A DNA stretch of 38,750 nt from Sideroxydans sp. (GTDB taxonomy: Bacteria; Pseudomonadota; Gammaproteobacteria; Burkholderiales; Gallionellaceae), in the NCBI GenBank assembly GCA_011620315.1, contig WOZO01000206.1, forward strand, positions 1 to 38,750. The letters run 5' to 3'. The notes under the pieces were generated by a model that was given only the letters and a program-made list of their open reading frames with translations, ran no database searches and was not told where the DNA came from. Made by a program: the position numbers and the translations under genes. The stretch's first letter is position 1, and each line of letters opens with the position of its first letter. Below are positions 21,157 through 31,100 of the stretch, piece by piece.

Positions 21157-22457
21157 TGTTTGTTTCCTTCCACGGGCCAGCCAGCAGCCAGCTCAAGTGC
21201 CACACGAGTGGCGTGATATTCGGTGAGGGCATCGATCAAATCGCGGCGTGCATCGAGCACTTGCCGATTGACGACGATCATTTCCAGCAGGCCGATCTGG
21301 CCGGCACGCTGCGACTTCAACGATAGCGATTGGTTGTCGTCAAGCGCAGGCAGTACAGACTCTCTCAAGCGCTGTACACGCGTTTCCAGACTGCTCAACT
21401 TGACCCAGAGTGTCATCACGCTGGCGCGTGTGTCACGTATGTTCGTCTGACGCTCGATCCGGGCCTGTTCCAAATCAGTGGTTGCCTGTCCGATGCCGGC
21501 CTGATTTCGCTTGAACAGCGGCAGAGGTAAAGAAACCGAAAACGTGGTCAGGCGTTCTCGTCCACCTACCGGACCTTCGCGACCGACATTGGCGCCAACG
21601 GTGATGTCCGGATAGCGGCTGGCGCGCTCAAGATTCAAGCGCGCATCGGCACTGTTCTCGCGTTCCGCGAGCGCCAGCAATCGGGGCTGCGATTCGGCGC
21701 GCGAGAGAAGGTCGGCAAGGACGTAGCTGGTACGCGTCGCCACCAGATCGCCCATGGCTTGCGGCAACCTCGCCGGTGGCATCTGCAATCGGACGCCGAG
21801 TTCGCTGCGCGCCTCCAGCAATTGTTCCTGCGCGATAGCCAATTGATTGCGCGCACGTTCGGCCTCGACGCTGGCGACGTTGGCATCGAGCCGGGTGTCC
21901 TCGCCAGCAACGCGCCGTTTCTGAATTGCCGTAGCGGTATCGTCGAACAGCTTAAGCGCTCTGGATTCGATCTCCGCGCGTTGCTGCAAGGCAAGTACAC
22001 GATAGAAACCAGCCTCGACTTCGGCGCGTACCTGCTGCCTTGTAGCGGCGATCTCGGCCCGCAAGGCAGCCATTGATGCATCCGCAGCATCTTGTCGATG
22101 GCCGCGCTGACCGGCGATTTCTAGCTTCTGCGCGATGCCGCCATTCCATTCGCGATAGCGATCGGAACCAACGGGCAGCGCCACCTCGCGACGCGTCTTG
22201 TCGAGTGTTATCTCGGGATTGCTGTTAAACCAAGCCGACGCATCGGCTTGTGCGCCCTCGGCAGCCGCGAGTTCTGCGCGCTTGATTTTGAGGGCAGGAT
22301 TGGCAGACTCCGCCAACGACAACGCGTTGTCGAGCGTGAGTGCGGTGAGTTCAGCAGGTGATGTGGCGGTAGCAGCGATAGGCGCGGACATTTGTGTCCA
22401 GCCCAGCGGTGAAACAAAAGCTAACGCAATGGCGAAAGCCAGCGTTTTTGTTCGCAT
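21153..22457 (-). CDS. czcC: CzcC-like outer-membrane efflux factor 2
   Basis: A 434-residue TolC-family outer-membrane channel. AGGAG precedes ATG at 22457, and a signal peptide (RTKTLAFAIALAFVSPLGW, then TQM) follows. The OEP repeats are LTLDNALSLAESANPALKIK with Ala/Gln-rich helices, and RYPDITVGANVGREGPVGG, then FSVSLPLPLFKRNQAGIG. Family length and the PLPLFKRNQ loop fit CzcC/CnrC. It begins operon 2 after czcI2 with a 99-base gap, much like the 92-base gap in operon 1. Confidence 0.92.
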   Translation of the reverse strand: MRTKTLAFAIALAFVSPLGWTQMSAPIAATATSPAELTALTLDNALSLAESANPALKIKRAELAAAEGAQADASAWFNSNPEITLDKTRREVALPVGSDRYREWNGGIAQKLEIAGQRGHRQDAADASMAALRAEIAATRQQVRAEVEAGFYRVLALQQRAEIESRALKLFDDTATAIQKRRVAGEDTRLDANVASVEAERARNQLAIAQEQLLEARSELGVRLQMPPARLPQAMGDLVATRTSYVLADLLSRAESQPRLLALAERENSADARLNLERASRYPDITVGANVGREGPVGGRERLTTFSVSLPLPLFKRNQAGIGQATTDLEQARIERQTNIRDTRASVMTLWVKLSSLETRVQRLRESVLPALDDNQSLSLKSQRAGQIGLLEMIVVNRQVLDARRDLIDALTEYHATRVALELAAGWPVEGNKQ

Positions 22458-22556
22458 CGAATTCTCCTTGAATGAAACGGAAAAATTCGGCGAGACGACG
22501 CGTCAGTTCAGCGTGTTGTCAATACGAAGCAACAGAGGAAAGGGACGTCCCGCCGA

Positions 22557-22904
22557 TCAGGCGGCGAGCGTCCACTTGGGGCGTTCCGGTTCGCGTGCGG
22601 GAACCGAGGACATGACCTCAAGGAAGGAAGAGGAATTGATGGATGGCAGCAGCGACGCAAAAATGGGATGTAAAGCGGGAGGAAGAATCACGCCGCCCAG
22701 ATGACAGTAGGCGCAATCGTCATCCACGCCGCCCGGTATCTTGCCCTTGAATTTGCCGCCATCCTGATGTTGATGTGCATGGTGACCGATATGCTTCGCG
22801 GCGGCCCCCTGTTCATGCTGGCAATAGCTGACGGACGGCACCGCCCATGCCATCTGGAGCGGCATGACGACCAACAGAAACAGCAGGACGAGGCGTTTCA
22901 ACAT
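22557..22904 (-). CDS. czcI: CzcI-like small periplasmic protein 2
   Basis: A 115-residue exported protein (signal peptide LKRLVLLFLLVVMPLQMAWA). Conserved with the copy at 1754-2107: a Cys soon after the signal peptide (SYCQHEQ / NYCDRHQ), HxGHH, and the C-terminal PERPKWTLAA / PERPNWSALA. It also has a CAYCH motif in the middle and a His-rich stretch (HIGHHAHQHQ). Placed immediately upstream of czcC2. A TATGAT hexamer lies about 12 bases upstream of the ATG on the coding strand and could be a -10, but no good -35 is seen. Role inferred as in operon 1. Confidence 0.72.
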   Translation of the reverse strand: MLKRLVLLFLLVVMPLQMAWAVPSVSYCQHEQGAAAKHIGHHAHQHQDGGKFKGKIPGGVDDDCAYCHLGGVILPPALHPIFASLLPSINSSSFLEVMSSVPAREPERPKWTLAA

Positions 22905-23047
22905 GGTGCGATTGTATCATAACTAGTGGACAAGACTTTCGGGATGCTGCGATGTCATAGCGTCGTCCGCTTCCCGGACACCGGCGCGGCGTACCCAGCG
23001 CTTAATGAATGTTGGCCGGTATCGGGGGAGGAAATCAAGACTTCTTG

Positions 23048-23629
23048 TTAAGGTGACGGCTGCATCATCATTTGATTCTGATGCTGCATCATGTGATCCA
23101 TCATCATCTGCTGCATGCCCATGTACCTGTCCATCATGTACTGGCGTTGCTTCATCTGTTCGGGAGTTTGCTTGATGTAGTAGTCCTTGGAGTCCTGCCA
23201 CCCCATCATGTGGCCGTTCCCCATCATCCCCATGCCCGTTCCTGAACCACCCATGCAACAGCCTCCGTTCATCATGTGGCCATTGCCCATCATGTGACCG
23301 CCCATCATCATGCCGTTGCCCATCATCGGGCCGCCCATGCAACAGCCCATCATGCCGTTCATCATCCCCATGTTGGCCTGCATGGTCGTCCAGTGTTCCT
23401 GCATCAGCTTTTGTCGCTCCTGCGGGTCCTGGGTCTTGCCGAGCTTGTCCATTTGCTCCTGCATCTTCTTCATGTTCTCCTGCGCCTGCGCCATCTGCTT
23501 GTCGAAATCGGTCACGCTGGGTGCCGCTGTCTTCGCTTGGACGCTTTTGTCGGCGACAGACTGCGCCATGGCGGGAGCGGCCAAAAGCGCAATAGCGGTA
23601 AACGCGACAATCAAAGTCATCTGTTTCAT
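23048..23629 (-). CDS. Met-rich secreted protein
   Basis: A 193-residue protein chosen from ATG 23629, which has AGGAG upstream and opens a signal peptide (KQMTLIVAFTAIALLAAPA, then MAQ). A longer reading to 23722 adds a non-secretory leader. By my count about 43 of 193 residues are Met. The mature part has an amphipathic helix (QMAQAQENMKKMQEQMDKLG), then a low-complexity block of MMG, GNGHMM and two CCMGG units at about residues 88-141, and a helical Met/Gln-rich tail. Methionine clusters with Cys and His suit periplasmic Cu(I)/Ag(I) binding. No enzyme domain or known family is recognised. It lies downstream of ynfA-like and cadA on the same strand. Confidence 0.7.
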   Translation of the reverse strand: MKQMTLIVAFTAIALLAAPAMAQSVADKSVQAKTAAPSVTDFDKQMAQAQENMKKMQEQMDKLGKTQDPQERQKLMQEHWTTMQANMGMMNGMMGCCMGGPMMGNGMMMGGHMMGNGHMMNGGCCMGGSGTGMGMMGNGHMMGWQDSKDYYIKQTPEQMKQRQYMMDRYMGMQQMMMDHMMQHQNQMMMQPSP

Positions 23630-23779
23630 TTCAGTTCTCCTTGGAATTGAGATAACACCGTATAGCCCGGGACGGGCCCCGTTCCAAGTTTCCGCTCGCT
23701 GCTCATGGAGACCTTGATCCATGTCAACTCAGGCACGGTAAAGCCCACCCATTGCCGCAATCGGACACTCTTCGAACGC

Positions 23780-24124
23780 TCAAACTTTTGCCGTCACACC
23801 AGGTTGCATGACGATAATGACCATGCCGGCCAGCGCCACGGCTACGCCGGCAATATCCCATGGCGTGGGCGTAACGCCTTCGATCAGCCATAACCAAGCC
23901 AACGCCACCGCGATGTATATGCCGCCATACGCGGCATAAGTACGTCCAGCGGCAAACGGGTGCAGGGTCAGCAACCACGCAAACAGCGCAAGCGACAACA
24001 CCGCCGGCAGCAACAGCCAAATGGATTTTTCTTGCTTGAGCACCAGCCACGGCAGGTAACAACCCACGATCTCCGCGACAGCGGTAATCACGAACAGGGC
24101 GAACGTTCTGAACAACTCTGTCAT
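23780..24124 (-). CDS. YnfA-family (UPF0060) inner-membrane protein
   Basis: A 114-residue four-helix protein. [20 protein letters not shown], then [17 protein letters not shown] and [20 protein letters not shown] are the hallmarks of the YnfA/UPF0060 family, distant relatives of small multidrug transporters. It starts 37 bases after cadA stops, so it is probably cotranscribed with it. YnfA proteins often sit near metal-resistance genes, but their substrate is not established. Confidence 0.88.
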   Translation of the reverse strand: MTELFRTFALFVITAVAEIVGCYLPWLVLKQEKSIWLLLPAVLSLALFAWLLTLHPFAAGRTYAAYGGIYIAVALAWLWLIEGVTPTPWDIAGVAVALAGMVIIVMQPGVTAKV

Positions 24125-24161
24125 TGTGGTCTCCCAAGTTCAATAACGACTACGATTCGAT

Positions 24162-26345
24162 TTACTTACCCGTGAATCGTAGCAAACGCAATCCGTTCGC
24201 GACGACCAGCAGACTCGCCCCCATGTCGGCGAAGACCGCCATCCACAGCGTCGCCTTGCCCATGAACACCAGCACGATGAACACCGCCTTGATGGCAAGC
24301 GCAAGCGCGATGTTCTGTTTCAGCACGGCGGCGGTTTTGCGGGACAGGCGGATGAACAGCGGAATCTTGCGCAGGTCGTCGTCCATCAAGGCAACATCGG
24401 CGGTCTCGATCGCGGTACCGGTGCCGGCGGCACCCATCGCGAAGCCGATATCGGCGCCGGCCAATGCCGGGGCATCGTTGATGCCGTCGCCCACCATGCC
24501 AACTTTGTCGCTCGGCCCAAGCAGGGCTTTGATGGTATCGAGCTTGTCGGTCGGCAGCAGGTTGCCGCGCGCTTCGTCGATGCCGACTGCGGCGGCAATG
24601 GCCTCTGCTGTATGTACATTGTCCCCGGTCAGCATGACCGTCCTGACCTTCAGTGCATGCAGGTCGGCAATCGCAGCCCGGCTGCTGTCTTTCACGGTAT
24701 CGGCCACGGCAAAAAGCGCGAGTACTTCGGTTTCGCTTATCAGCATGACAACGGTCTTGCCCTGTCTTTCGAGCGCATTGAGCTTGGTTTCCAAGGCGGG
24801 CGAACAACGGCCGAGGTCTTCGACCAGTTGATGGTTGCCCAACTGGTAGCGCCGGCCCGCGATGCGACCCTCGACGCCGCGTCCCGGAATCGCGGCGAAG
24901 TCTTCGACTTCATCGGTGCCAATCCCGTCGTCTTGCGCTTGCCGCGCGACGGCCCGCGATACCGGATGATCGGAACGCGCGGTGAGACTGGCGGCGAGAC
25001 GGCGCACGGAAGCGTCATCGGTTCCGGCGATGCGTTCAAAATCCGTCTGCACCGGCTTGCCATGGGTGATGGTGCCGGTCTTGTCCAGCGCCAATACCGA
25101 CAGGCCGCCGCCCTGTTCGAGATAGACGCCACCCTTGATCAGAATGCCGTGACGGGCTGCAGCGGCGAGCCCGCTGACGATGGTGACCGGCGTCGAAATC
25201 ACCAGCGCGCAAGGACAGGCGATCACCAGCAGCACCAGCGCGCGGTAGATCGCATCGAACCACGGCGTGCCCAGGGCCAGCGGGGGAATGAGCGCCATGG
25301 CGAGCGCGATGGTGCAGACAACCGGTGTATAGATACGGGCAAAGCGATCAACAAAACGCTGCGTTGGCGCACGCGCGCCTTGTGCTTCCTCCACCGCGTG
25401 AATGATGCGAGAGAGCGTTGACTGGGCGGCAATCGCGGTGACACGATATTCGCATGACCCCGCTTCGTTGATGGTGCCGGCGTACACCGGATCGCCGATG
25501 GTCTTTTCCACCGGCAGGCTCTCGCCGGTGATCGGCGCCTGGTTGATCGTGGTACTGCCGGAAATGATTTGTCCATCCAGCGCAATGCGTTCCCCCGGTC
25601 GCAGGCGAACAACGGCATCCAGCGCCACACTTGCCGCTTCCACTTCGACCCAGGTGCCATCGGCCTGCTTTACCGTCGCTTTATCCGGCGCGAGTGCCAT
25701 CAATCCGCGAATTGCATTGCGCGCCCGGTCGAGGGATTTGGCCTCGATCACTTCGGCCAGCGCGAACAGGAACATGACCATCGCCGCCTCGGGCCACTCG
25801 CCGATCAACGCCGCGCCGGTGACGGCAATCGACATCAACGCATTAATGTTGATGTTCAGATTCTTGAGCGCAATCCAGCCCTTCTTGTAGGTAGGCAAAC
25901 CGCCGATCATGATCGCCAACAGGGCGAGCACAATTTCCGCCGTGTGATTGCCGCCATCGAACCAATGCACAACCTCGGCCGCCGTGGCGGCAATGCCTGA
26001 GACGGCGAGCGGCCACCAGGGCATCTTTGCGGGGGGTAGGTTTTCTGATGCGGACGCGGATTCGCCATTGACCAACTTGGCGTCCATCCCAAGTGACTGA
26101 ATAGCTGCTATTGCAGGAGCCAGGGCCTCGGGCGCATGGCTCAGATACAGCGTGCGCTGCATCAGATTGAACTCCAGCGCCGCGATGCCGGGCATGCGGC
26201 CCAACTTGTCGCGGATCAACTGCTCTTCGGTGGGACAGTCCATCTGCTCGATACGCAATGCCGTCTGCTGCTCTCCAACCCCTGCCAACTGCTGCTTTGG
26301 ATCGCTCGGCACGGCTGGATTTTTTCCGCAACAATGGTCGCTCAT
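24162..26345 (-). CDS. cadA: CadA/PbrA-type P1B-2 ATPase (Cd/Zn/Pb)
   Basis: A 727-residue metal-exporting P-type ATPase that pumps cytosolic Cd(II), Zn(II) or Pb(II) into the periplasm. The N-terminus has a CC pair (SDHCCGKN), then one HMA domain with QMDCPTEEQLI (residues 34-44), where CPTEE replaces the usual CxxC spacing, a form typical of CadA/PbrA. The membrane site is IACPCALVIS (about 376-385), the phosphorylation site LALDKTGTITHGKP (about 420), and the hinge GDGINDAPALAGADIGFAMG. The end has AVFADMGASLLVVANGLRLLR. It diverges from the MerR regulator at 26429 with an 83-base intergenic region containing the operator at 26381-26411. Confidence 0.94.
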   Translation of the reverse strand: MSDHCCGKNPAVPSDPKQQLAGVGEQQTALRIEQMDCPTEEQLIRDKLGRMPGIAALEFNLMQRTLYLSHAPEALAPAIAAIQSLGMDAKLVNGESASASENLPPAKMPWWPLAVSGIAATAAEVVHWFDGGNHTAEIVLALLAIMIGGLPTYKKGWIALKNLNININALMSIAVTGAALIGEWPEAAMVMFLFALAEVIEAKSLDRARNAIRGLMALAPDKATVKQADGTWVEVEAASVALDAVVRLRPGERIALDGQIISGSTTINQAPITGESLPVEKTIGDPVYAGTINEAGSCEYRVTAIAAQSTLSRIIHAVEEAQGARAPTQRFVDRFARIYTPVVCTIALAMALIPPLALGTPWFDAIYRALVLLVIACPCALVISTPVTIVSGLAAAARHGILIKGGVYLEQGGGLSVLALDKTGTITHGKPVQTDFERIAGTDDASVRRLAASLTARSDHPVSRAVARQAQDDGIGTDEVEDFAAIPGRGVEGRIAGRRYQLGNHQLVEDLGRCSPALETKLNALERQGKTVVMLISETEVLALFAVADTVKDSSRAAIADLHALKVRTVMLTGDNVHTAEAIAAAVGIDEARGNLLPTDKLDTIKALLGPSDKVGMVGDGINDAPALAGADIGFAMGAAGTGTAIETADVALMDDDLRKIPLFIRLSRKTAAVLKQNIALALAIKAVFIVLVFMGKATLWMAVFADMGASLLVVANGLRLLRFTGK

Positions 26346-26380
26346 GGCAAAAGCCCTGCTGGATGTTTATTCATTTGCGC

Positions 26381-26411
26381 ATTTCACACCCTATAGCTAC
26401 TATAGAGTCAA
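26381..26411 (-). promoter_or_regulatory. MerR-type cadA/pbrA promoter with 19-bp spacer
   Basis: On the minus strand there is a -35 TTGACT (26411-26406), then a dyad of arms ACTCTATAG and CTATAGGGT around three bases (26388-26408), then a -10-like TGAAAT (26386-26381). The spacer is 19 bp, the long spacing that MerR activators twist into an active promoter. The arrangement is close to the pbrA/cadA promoters of known Cd/Pb systems. It drives cadA; the dyad also overlaps the region upstream of cadR. Confidence 0.85.
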
Positions 26412-26428
26412 GCACTTTGAGGAATTTC

Positions 26429-26908
26429 ATGATGACTACCGGTTTGAAGATCGGCGAACTCGCCGAGAAAACAGATTGTCCGGTGCAAACCATCCGCTAC
26501 TACGAACGCGAAGGTTTGCTGCCGGAACCGGCACGAACCGAAGGCAACTATCGGCTGTACGGTGATACGCATCTTGAGCGTCTGTCCATTATTCGACGTT
26601 GTCGCTCGCTCGACATGACCCTTGATGAGATTCGTACCTTGCTCAGGTTCCGCGATGCCCCGGAAGAAAACTGCGCTGAGGTAAACATTTTGCTTGACTC
26701 GCATATCGGTCATGTTGCGGCACGAATTTCCGAATTGAAGGCGCTTGAGAAGGAGCTGAAGCAATTGCGCCAGACGTGCAATGAAGTAAATGCAGCCAAG
26801 GATTGTGGAATCTTGAACAATCTGGCGACCGAATCGGCTGCGCCGGCAAGATCAAAGAAAACGAAGACCGGCCATGTGCATGGGTCTCACGCGCGGAGTG
26901 CCAATTGA
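26429..26908 (+). CDS. cadR: CadR/PbrR-type MerR-family metal regulator
   Basis: A 159-residue cytosolic activator with TGAGGA five bases before ATG 26429 (a second ATG at 26432 is equally usable). N-terminal winged helix LKIGELAEKTDCPVQTIRYY, then REGLLPEPARTEGNYRLY, a long dimerisation helix, and a His-containing tail (GHVHGSHARSAN). Cysteines at 17, 82, 117 and 126 have spacings of 35 and 9 between the last three, matching the PbrR pattern (Cys79-Cys114-Cys123, plus Cys14) better than Pseudomonas CadR (35 and 7). A Pb or Cd/Pb response is therefore plausible. It reads divergently from cadA across the operator. Confidence 0.9.
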   Translation: MMTTGLKIGELAEKTDCPVQTIRYYEREGLLPEPARTEGNYRLYGDTHLERLSIIRRCRSLDMTLDEIRTLLRFRDAPEENCAEVNILLDSHIGHVAARISELKALEKELKQLRQTCNEVNAAKDCGILNNLATESAAPARSKKTKTGHVHGSHARSAN

Positions 26909-26913
26909 ACTTC

Positions 26914-27954
26914 ATGGCTGGACTGCGGCAACCAGGAGTGCTGGCTGCACTTGGTGCAGCCTTGCTGTTCGGTGCGGGAACGCCACTGGCAAAACTGCTG
27001 CTCAACACAGTAAGTCCGTGGTTACTGGCAGGCTTGCTCTATCTCGGTTCCGGGCTTGGCCTCACCGTGTATCGCTATCTCACCCGTGCGCCCGTGGTGA
27101 AACTGCCGCGTCATGAGGCACCGTGGTTTGCCGGGGCAATTTTGGCAGGGGGCATCGTTGGCCCCGTTCTGTTGATGCTGGGACTGACGCGCTTGCCAGC
27201 CTCCGGTGCCTCTCTCCTGCTCAATGCGGAAGGCGTGTTCACCGCGTTGCTCGCATGGTTCGTCTTCAAGGAAAACTTCGACCGGCGCATTGCATTCGGA
27301 ATGCTCGCCATCGTGGCGGGAGCCGCTGTGCTTAGCTGGAATGGAGAAGCCCGCTTTGCAGAAATGTGGCCCACGGTTGCAGTTCTTGGTGCATGTCTCG
27401 CGTGGGGCATCGACAACAATCTCACGCGCAAGGTATCGCTATCCGATGCCACTTGGATCGCATCGATCAAGGGGTTGGTGGCAGGCACGGTTAATCTGTT
27501 GATTGCCCTGCTTATCGGCGCGGCATGGTCGCCCTTGCCGAATGTCTTGAGTGCAATGATGGTGGGACTGCTGGCCTACGGCGTCAGTCTTTCTTTGTTC
27601 GTGCTCGCCTTGCGCCATCTTGGTACCGCACGTACCGGCGCTTATTTTTCTGTCGCGCCATTCTTCGGGGCGGTGCTTGCCGTGCTGATGGGAGAGGCGG
27701 TCACGATGCCATTACTTGTAGCCGGTGCATTAATGGCGATAGGGACCTGGCTGCATCTGACCGAGCACCATACGCATAAACACACGCACGAAGAAATACT
27801 GCATGACCACGAACATGTCCACGACGAACATCATCAACATGTACACGACAGTCCGGTAACGCCTGGTGTCAAACATCGCCATTCACATCGACACGTGCCA
27901 TTGATCCATACGCATTTGCACTTTCCGGATATGCACCATCGACATCGTCATTGA
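26914..27954 (+). CDS. EamA/DMT-family transporter with His-rich tail
   Basis: An integral membrane protein of about 346 residues with around ten helices in two EamA repeats (AALGAALLFGAGTPLAKLLL; GPVLLMLGLTRLPASGASLL; later GVSLSLFVLALRHLGTARTG). After the last helix comes a tail of about 60 residues with roughly 24 His (HTHKHTHEEILHDHEHVHDE and on). Such tails occur in metal exporters, so a metal-related role is likely, but the substrate is not known. ATG 26914 has no ribosome site at the right distance. An in-frame TTG at 26905 lies six bases after GGAG and overlaps the cadR stop, so it may be the true start and imply coupling to cadR. Confidence 0.8.
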   Translation: MAGLRQPGVLAALGAALLFGAGTPLAKLLLNTVSPWLLAGLLYLGSGLGLTVYRYLTRAPVVKLPRHEAPWFAGAILAGGIVGPVLLMLGLTRLPASGASLLLNAEGVFTALLAWFVFKENFDRRIAFGMLAIVAGAAVLSWNGEARFAEMWPTVAVLGACLAWGIDNNLTRKVSLSDATWIASIKGLVAGTVNLLIALLIGAAWSPLPNVLSAMMVGLLAYGVSLSLFVLALRHLGTARTGAYFSVAPFFGAVLAVLMGEAVTMPLLVAGALMAIGTWLHLTEHHTHKHTHEEILHDHEHVHDEHHQHVHDSPVTPGVKHRHSHRHVPLIHTHLHFPDMHHRHRH

Positions 27955-28096
27955 ATGTCGTAGGTACGTAAACTGCAGTAGCTGGTCGGCAGCTCACCAG
28001 CGAACTTCTCCAATTAGTCCACGAGCGTACTCGTCCCCCAGTATTGCAATGTTCCGGCACTTTTGACCCTATTTGGGCGGGCGCCCGACGGAACCC

Positions 28097-28109
28097 TTCG
28101 ACAGTCGAA
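28097..28109. promoter_or_regulatory. Small dyad upstream of the helicase gene
   Basis: A perfect dyad TTCGAC-A-GTCGAA, followed eight bases later by CATAAT (28117-28122), lies 60 bases before the helicase ATG. It may be an operator/promoter for the defence locus. The 214-base gap 27955-28168 otherwise shows nothing I can name. Confidence 0.25.
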
Positions 28110-28168
28110 TTCGCTGCATAATCTGATAAAAATGACATACGAAATCTACGAAAGCATCTTTCCGCCAA

Positions 28169-31100
28169 ATGCCAAACCATAGCTATAGCCCTCATCAGCT
28201 TGCGTATTTCGCTCGCAAACTGACTCTGAAGGCTGCCACGGACTCGATGGACAGCATGGCTGGGGCGCTGCTGGACGCTCAGGTTGACCTCAATCCACAC
28301 CAAATAGATGCGGCCCTCTTCGCGACGAGCAATCCGCTATCCAGGGGCGTCATCCTGGCCGATGAAGTAGGTCTCGGCAAAACCATTGAGGCGGGCTTGC
28401 TGATTGCGCAAAAATGGGCCGAACGCAAACGTCGCATCCTCATCATCGTTCCCGCCAATCTGCGTAAGCAATGGCATCAGGAATTGGCAGACAAATTCGG
28501 CCTGCCAGCGATGATCCTGGAAGCCAAGTCATTCCGGCAGGCCAGCAAGGATGGCAGCACAAACCCCTTTGATGCCACCTTTAGCAATGGATCGGGGAAT
28601 GGCCTTGGTCGCGACAAAATCGTTATCTGCTCCTATCAGTTTGCGGCGGGCAAGGCCCAGGCCGTCAAGGATGTGGCGTGGGATTTGGTGGTCGTCGATG
28701 AAGCCCATCGCCTGCGCAACGTCTACAAGCCGGACAACAAAACCGCTCGCATCCTGCGTGATGCGCTGTCACATACGCGCAAGGTATTCCTGACTGCCAC
28801 ACCACTTCAGAATTCTCTGTTGGAACTTTACGGCCTCGTGAGCTTTATTGACGACCGGGTTTTTGGTGATCTGGATAGTTTCCGTACTCAGTTTTCCCAA
28901 TTGCGCGACCCCGGCAGCTTTGAGGCACTGAAACAACGTATCAGCCCTATTTGCAAGCGCACCCTGCGGCGTCAAGTCGAGGCTTACGTCAAATACACAC
29001 GGCGTATTCCGCTGCTGCGCGAGTTCAAACCCGGCGACGACGAAACCCGGCTCTACAACCTGGTGACCGAATACCTCCAACGCGACAGCCTGTTCGCCTT
29101 GCCTAACAGCCAGCGGCAGCTTATTACCTTAGTGCTGCGCAAGTTGCTCGCCTCCAGCAGCTTTGCCATCGCGGGTGCTCTGGAATCGCTAATACGCCGC
29201 CTACAGCAAACGCTCGATGAAAAGGCTGCGCCAGCACCCTTAATCGACGAACTAAATCAAGACTACGAATCACTGGACGAAACGGCAGATGAGTTAGGTG
29301 CGGAAGCGGCCGAAGAAGAAAAGATCAAAACCGCTCAACAGATTGCTGCCATTCGAGCGGAAATTGCCGATCTTGACGGTTTTCGGCAGTTGGCAATCTC
29401 GATTACCGAGAATGCCAAGGGCATCGCCCTGCTGCAAGCGCTCAAGGTTGCTTTCGTGCGTTTACAGGAATTGGGCGCGGCGAAGAAAGCCATCATCTTC
29501 ACGGAATCCCGCCGCACCCAAGACTATCTGCTGTCGCTCTTGTCAAAAACCGAATACGCCGATGGTGTCGTGCTCTTCAACGGCAGCAATAACGACCCCA
29601 TCTCACGCCGCGTGTACGCCGAATGGATGGAGCGCAACAAGGGCACGGATCGGGTGTCGGGTTCACGCAGTGCGGATACGCGCGCTGCGCTGGTCGATTA
29701 TTTCCGTAACAACGAAAATCCCGGCGGCACCATCATGATCGCCACCGAAGCCGGGGCCGAGGGCATCAATCTCCAGTTCTGCTCCTTGGTGATCAACTAC
29801 GACCTGCCCTGGAATCCACAGCGAATAGAACAGCGCATTGGCCGCTGTCACCGTTATGGGCAAAAGCATGACGTGGTCGTGGTGAACTTCCTCAACCGTG
29901 ATAACGAGGCGGATCGCCGCGTTTATGAATTGCTCGACCAAAAATTCCAGCTATTCGATGGTGTATTCGGCGCCAGCGACGAGGTGCTGGGCGCCGTGGA
30001 ATCCGGTGTCGATTTTGAGCGCCGCATTGCCGACATCTACCAGAATTGCCGCCACCCCAACGACATTCATACCGCCTTCGAGCAACTCCAACTCGATCTG
30101 GCGGGGGAAATCAGCGACGCAATGCTTAACGCGCGCAAGTCATTGCTGGAAAACTTCGATGAAGTGGTGCAGGAGCGCCTGAAAATTGCCAAGCGCGATG
30201 CCGCCAGCAGCCTTGATCGACTGGAGCGCCTGCTGATGCGCTTCACCCGCGCCATGCTCGACGGCCACGCCGAATTCGAGGGCGATGCACTGGCATTCAC
30301 CCTTACCCATGTTCCTTCCGTTATTACGAACATGGGCGATGTCAGTGGCGAGCATATTCCGCTCGGCCGCTACGAACTGCCCCGCCGCAGCGAGGAAGCG
30401 CATATCTATCGCCTCCAGCATCCGCTGGCGCAGAATCTGTTGCGGGCAGCACTACGGCAACCGCTCGAACCCACCAGACTTCATCTGGATTATGACGCCT
30501 ATGGATTAAAGGTCTCGGTACTGGAAGCGTTAAGAGGGCAGCAAGGTATCGCCGCCGTTCAACTGTTGCGGGTGGAATCGCTGGGGGCAACCGAGGAATA
30601 TCTGCTGGCGGCTGGTTGGACTGACCACCAGGCGCTCGATGCTGAAATAACCGAAAAGCTGCTGGCCCTGCCGGGCCACGCAGAAAGCCTGCCGCGAGTG
30701 GACACACCGCCAACACAGGCCGCGCTCTCGTCAGCACTTGCCAGCAGCGAACAGCCACCGCTGGATTTCGCCGCCGCACACGTGGCAATACCCGAAGCAC
30801 TGCGGCAGGAACTGGCCGGACAAAAAGCCGTCATCATCGGCAACATTGAGCGGCGCAACCTTGGCCTGTTTTCCGACGAAACTGAAAAACTCGATGCCTG
30901 GGCCGACGACCTCAAGGTAGGCCTTGAACGCGAAATCAAGGAACTGGACCGGCGCATCAAGGAAATCCGCACCAAGAGCAAGGGCGCGGCAACACTCTCG
31001 GAAAAACTGGACGCACAAAAAGACCAGCGCGAACTTGAAGGGCAGCGAGACAAGAAACGGCGTGAGTTATTTACCCGCCAGGATGAAATTCAAGCCCGGC

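Noticed and set aside
23630-23722. Longer start for the Met-rich protein
   Set aside because: ATG 23629 has a proper ribosome site and starts a signal peptide; the extra 31 residues do not look exported.
27955-28168. Possible transposon debris before the helicase
   Set aside because: An open fragment (GRQLTSELLQLVHERT and on) is present but I cannot tie it to any element, and no inverted repeats were seen.
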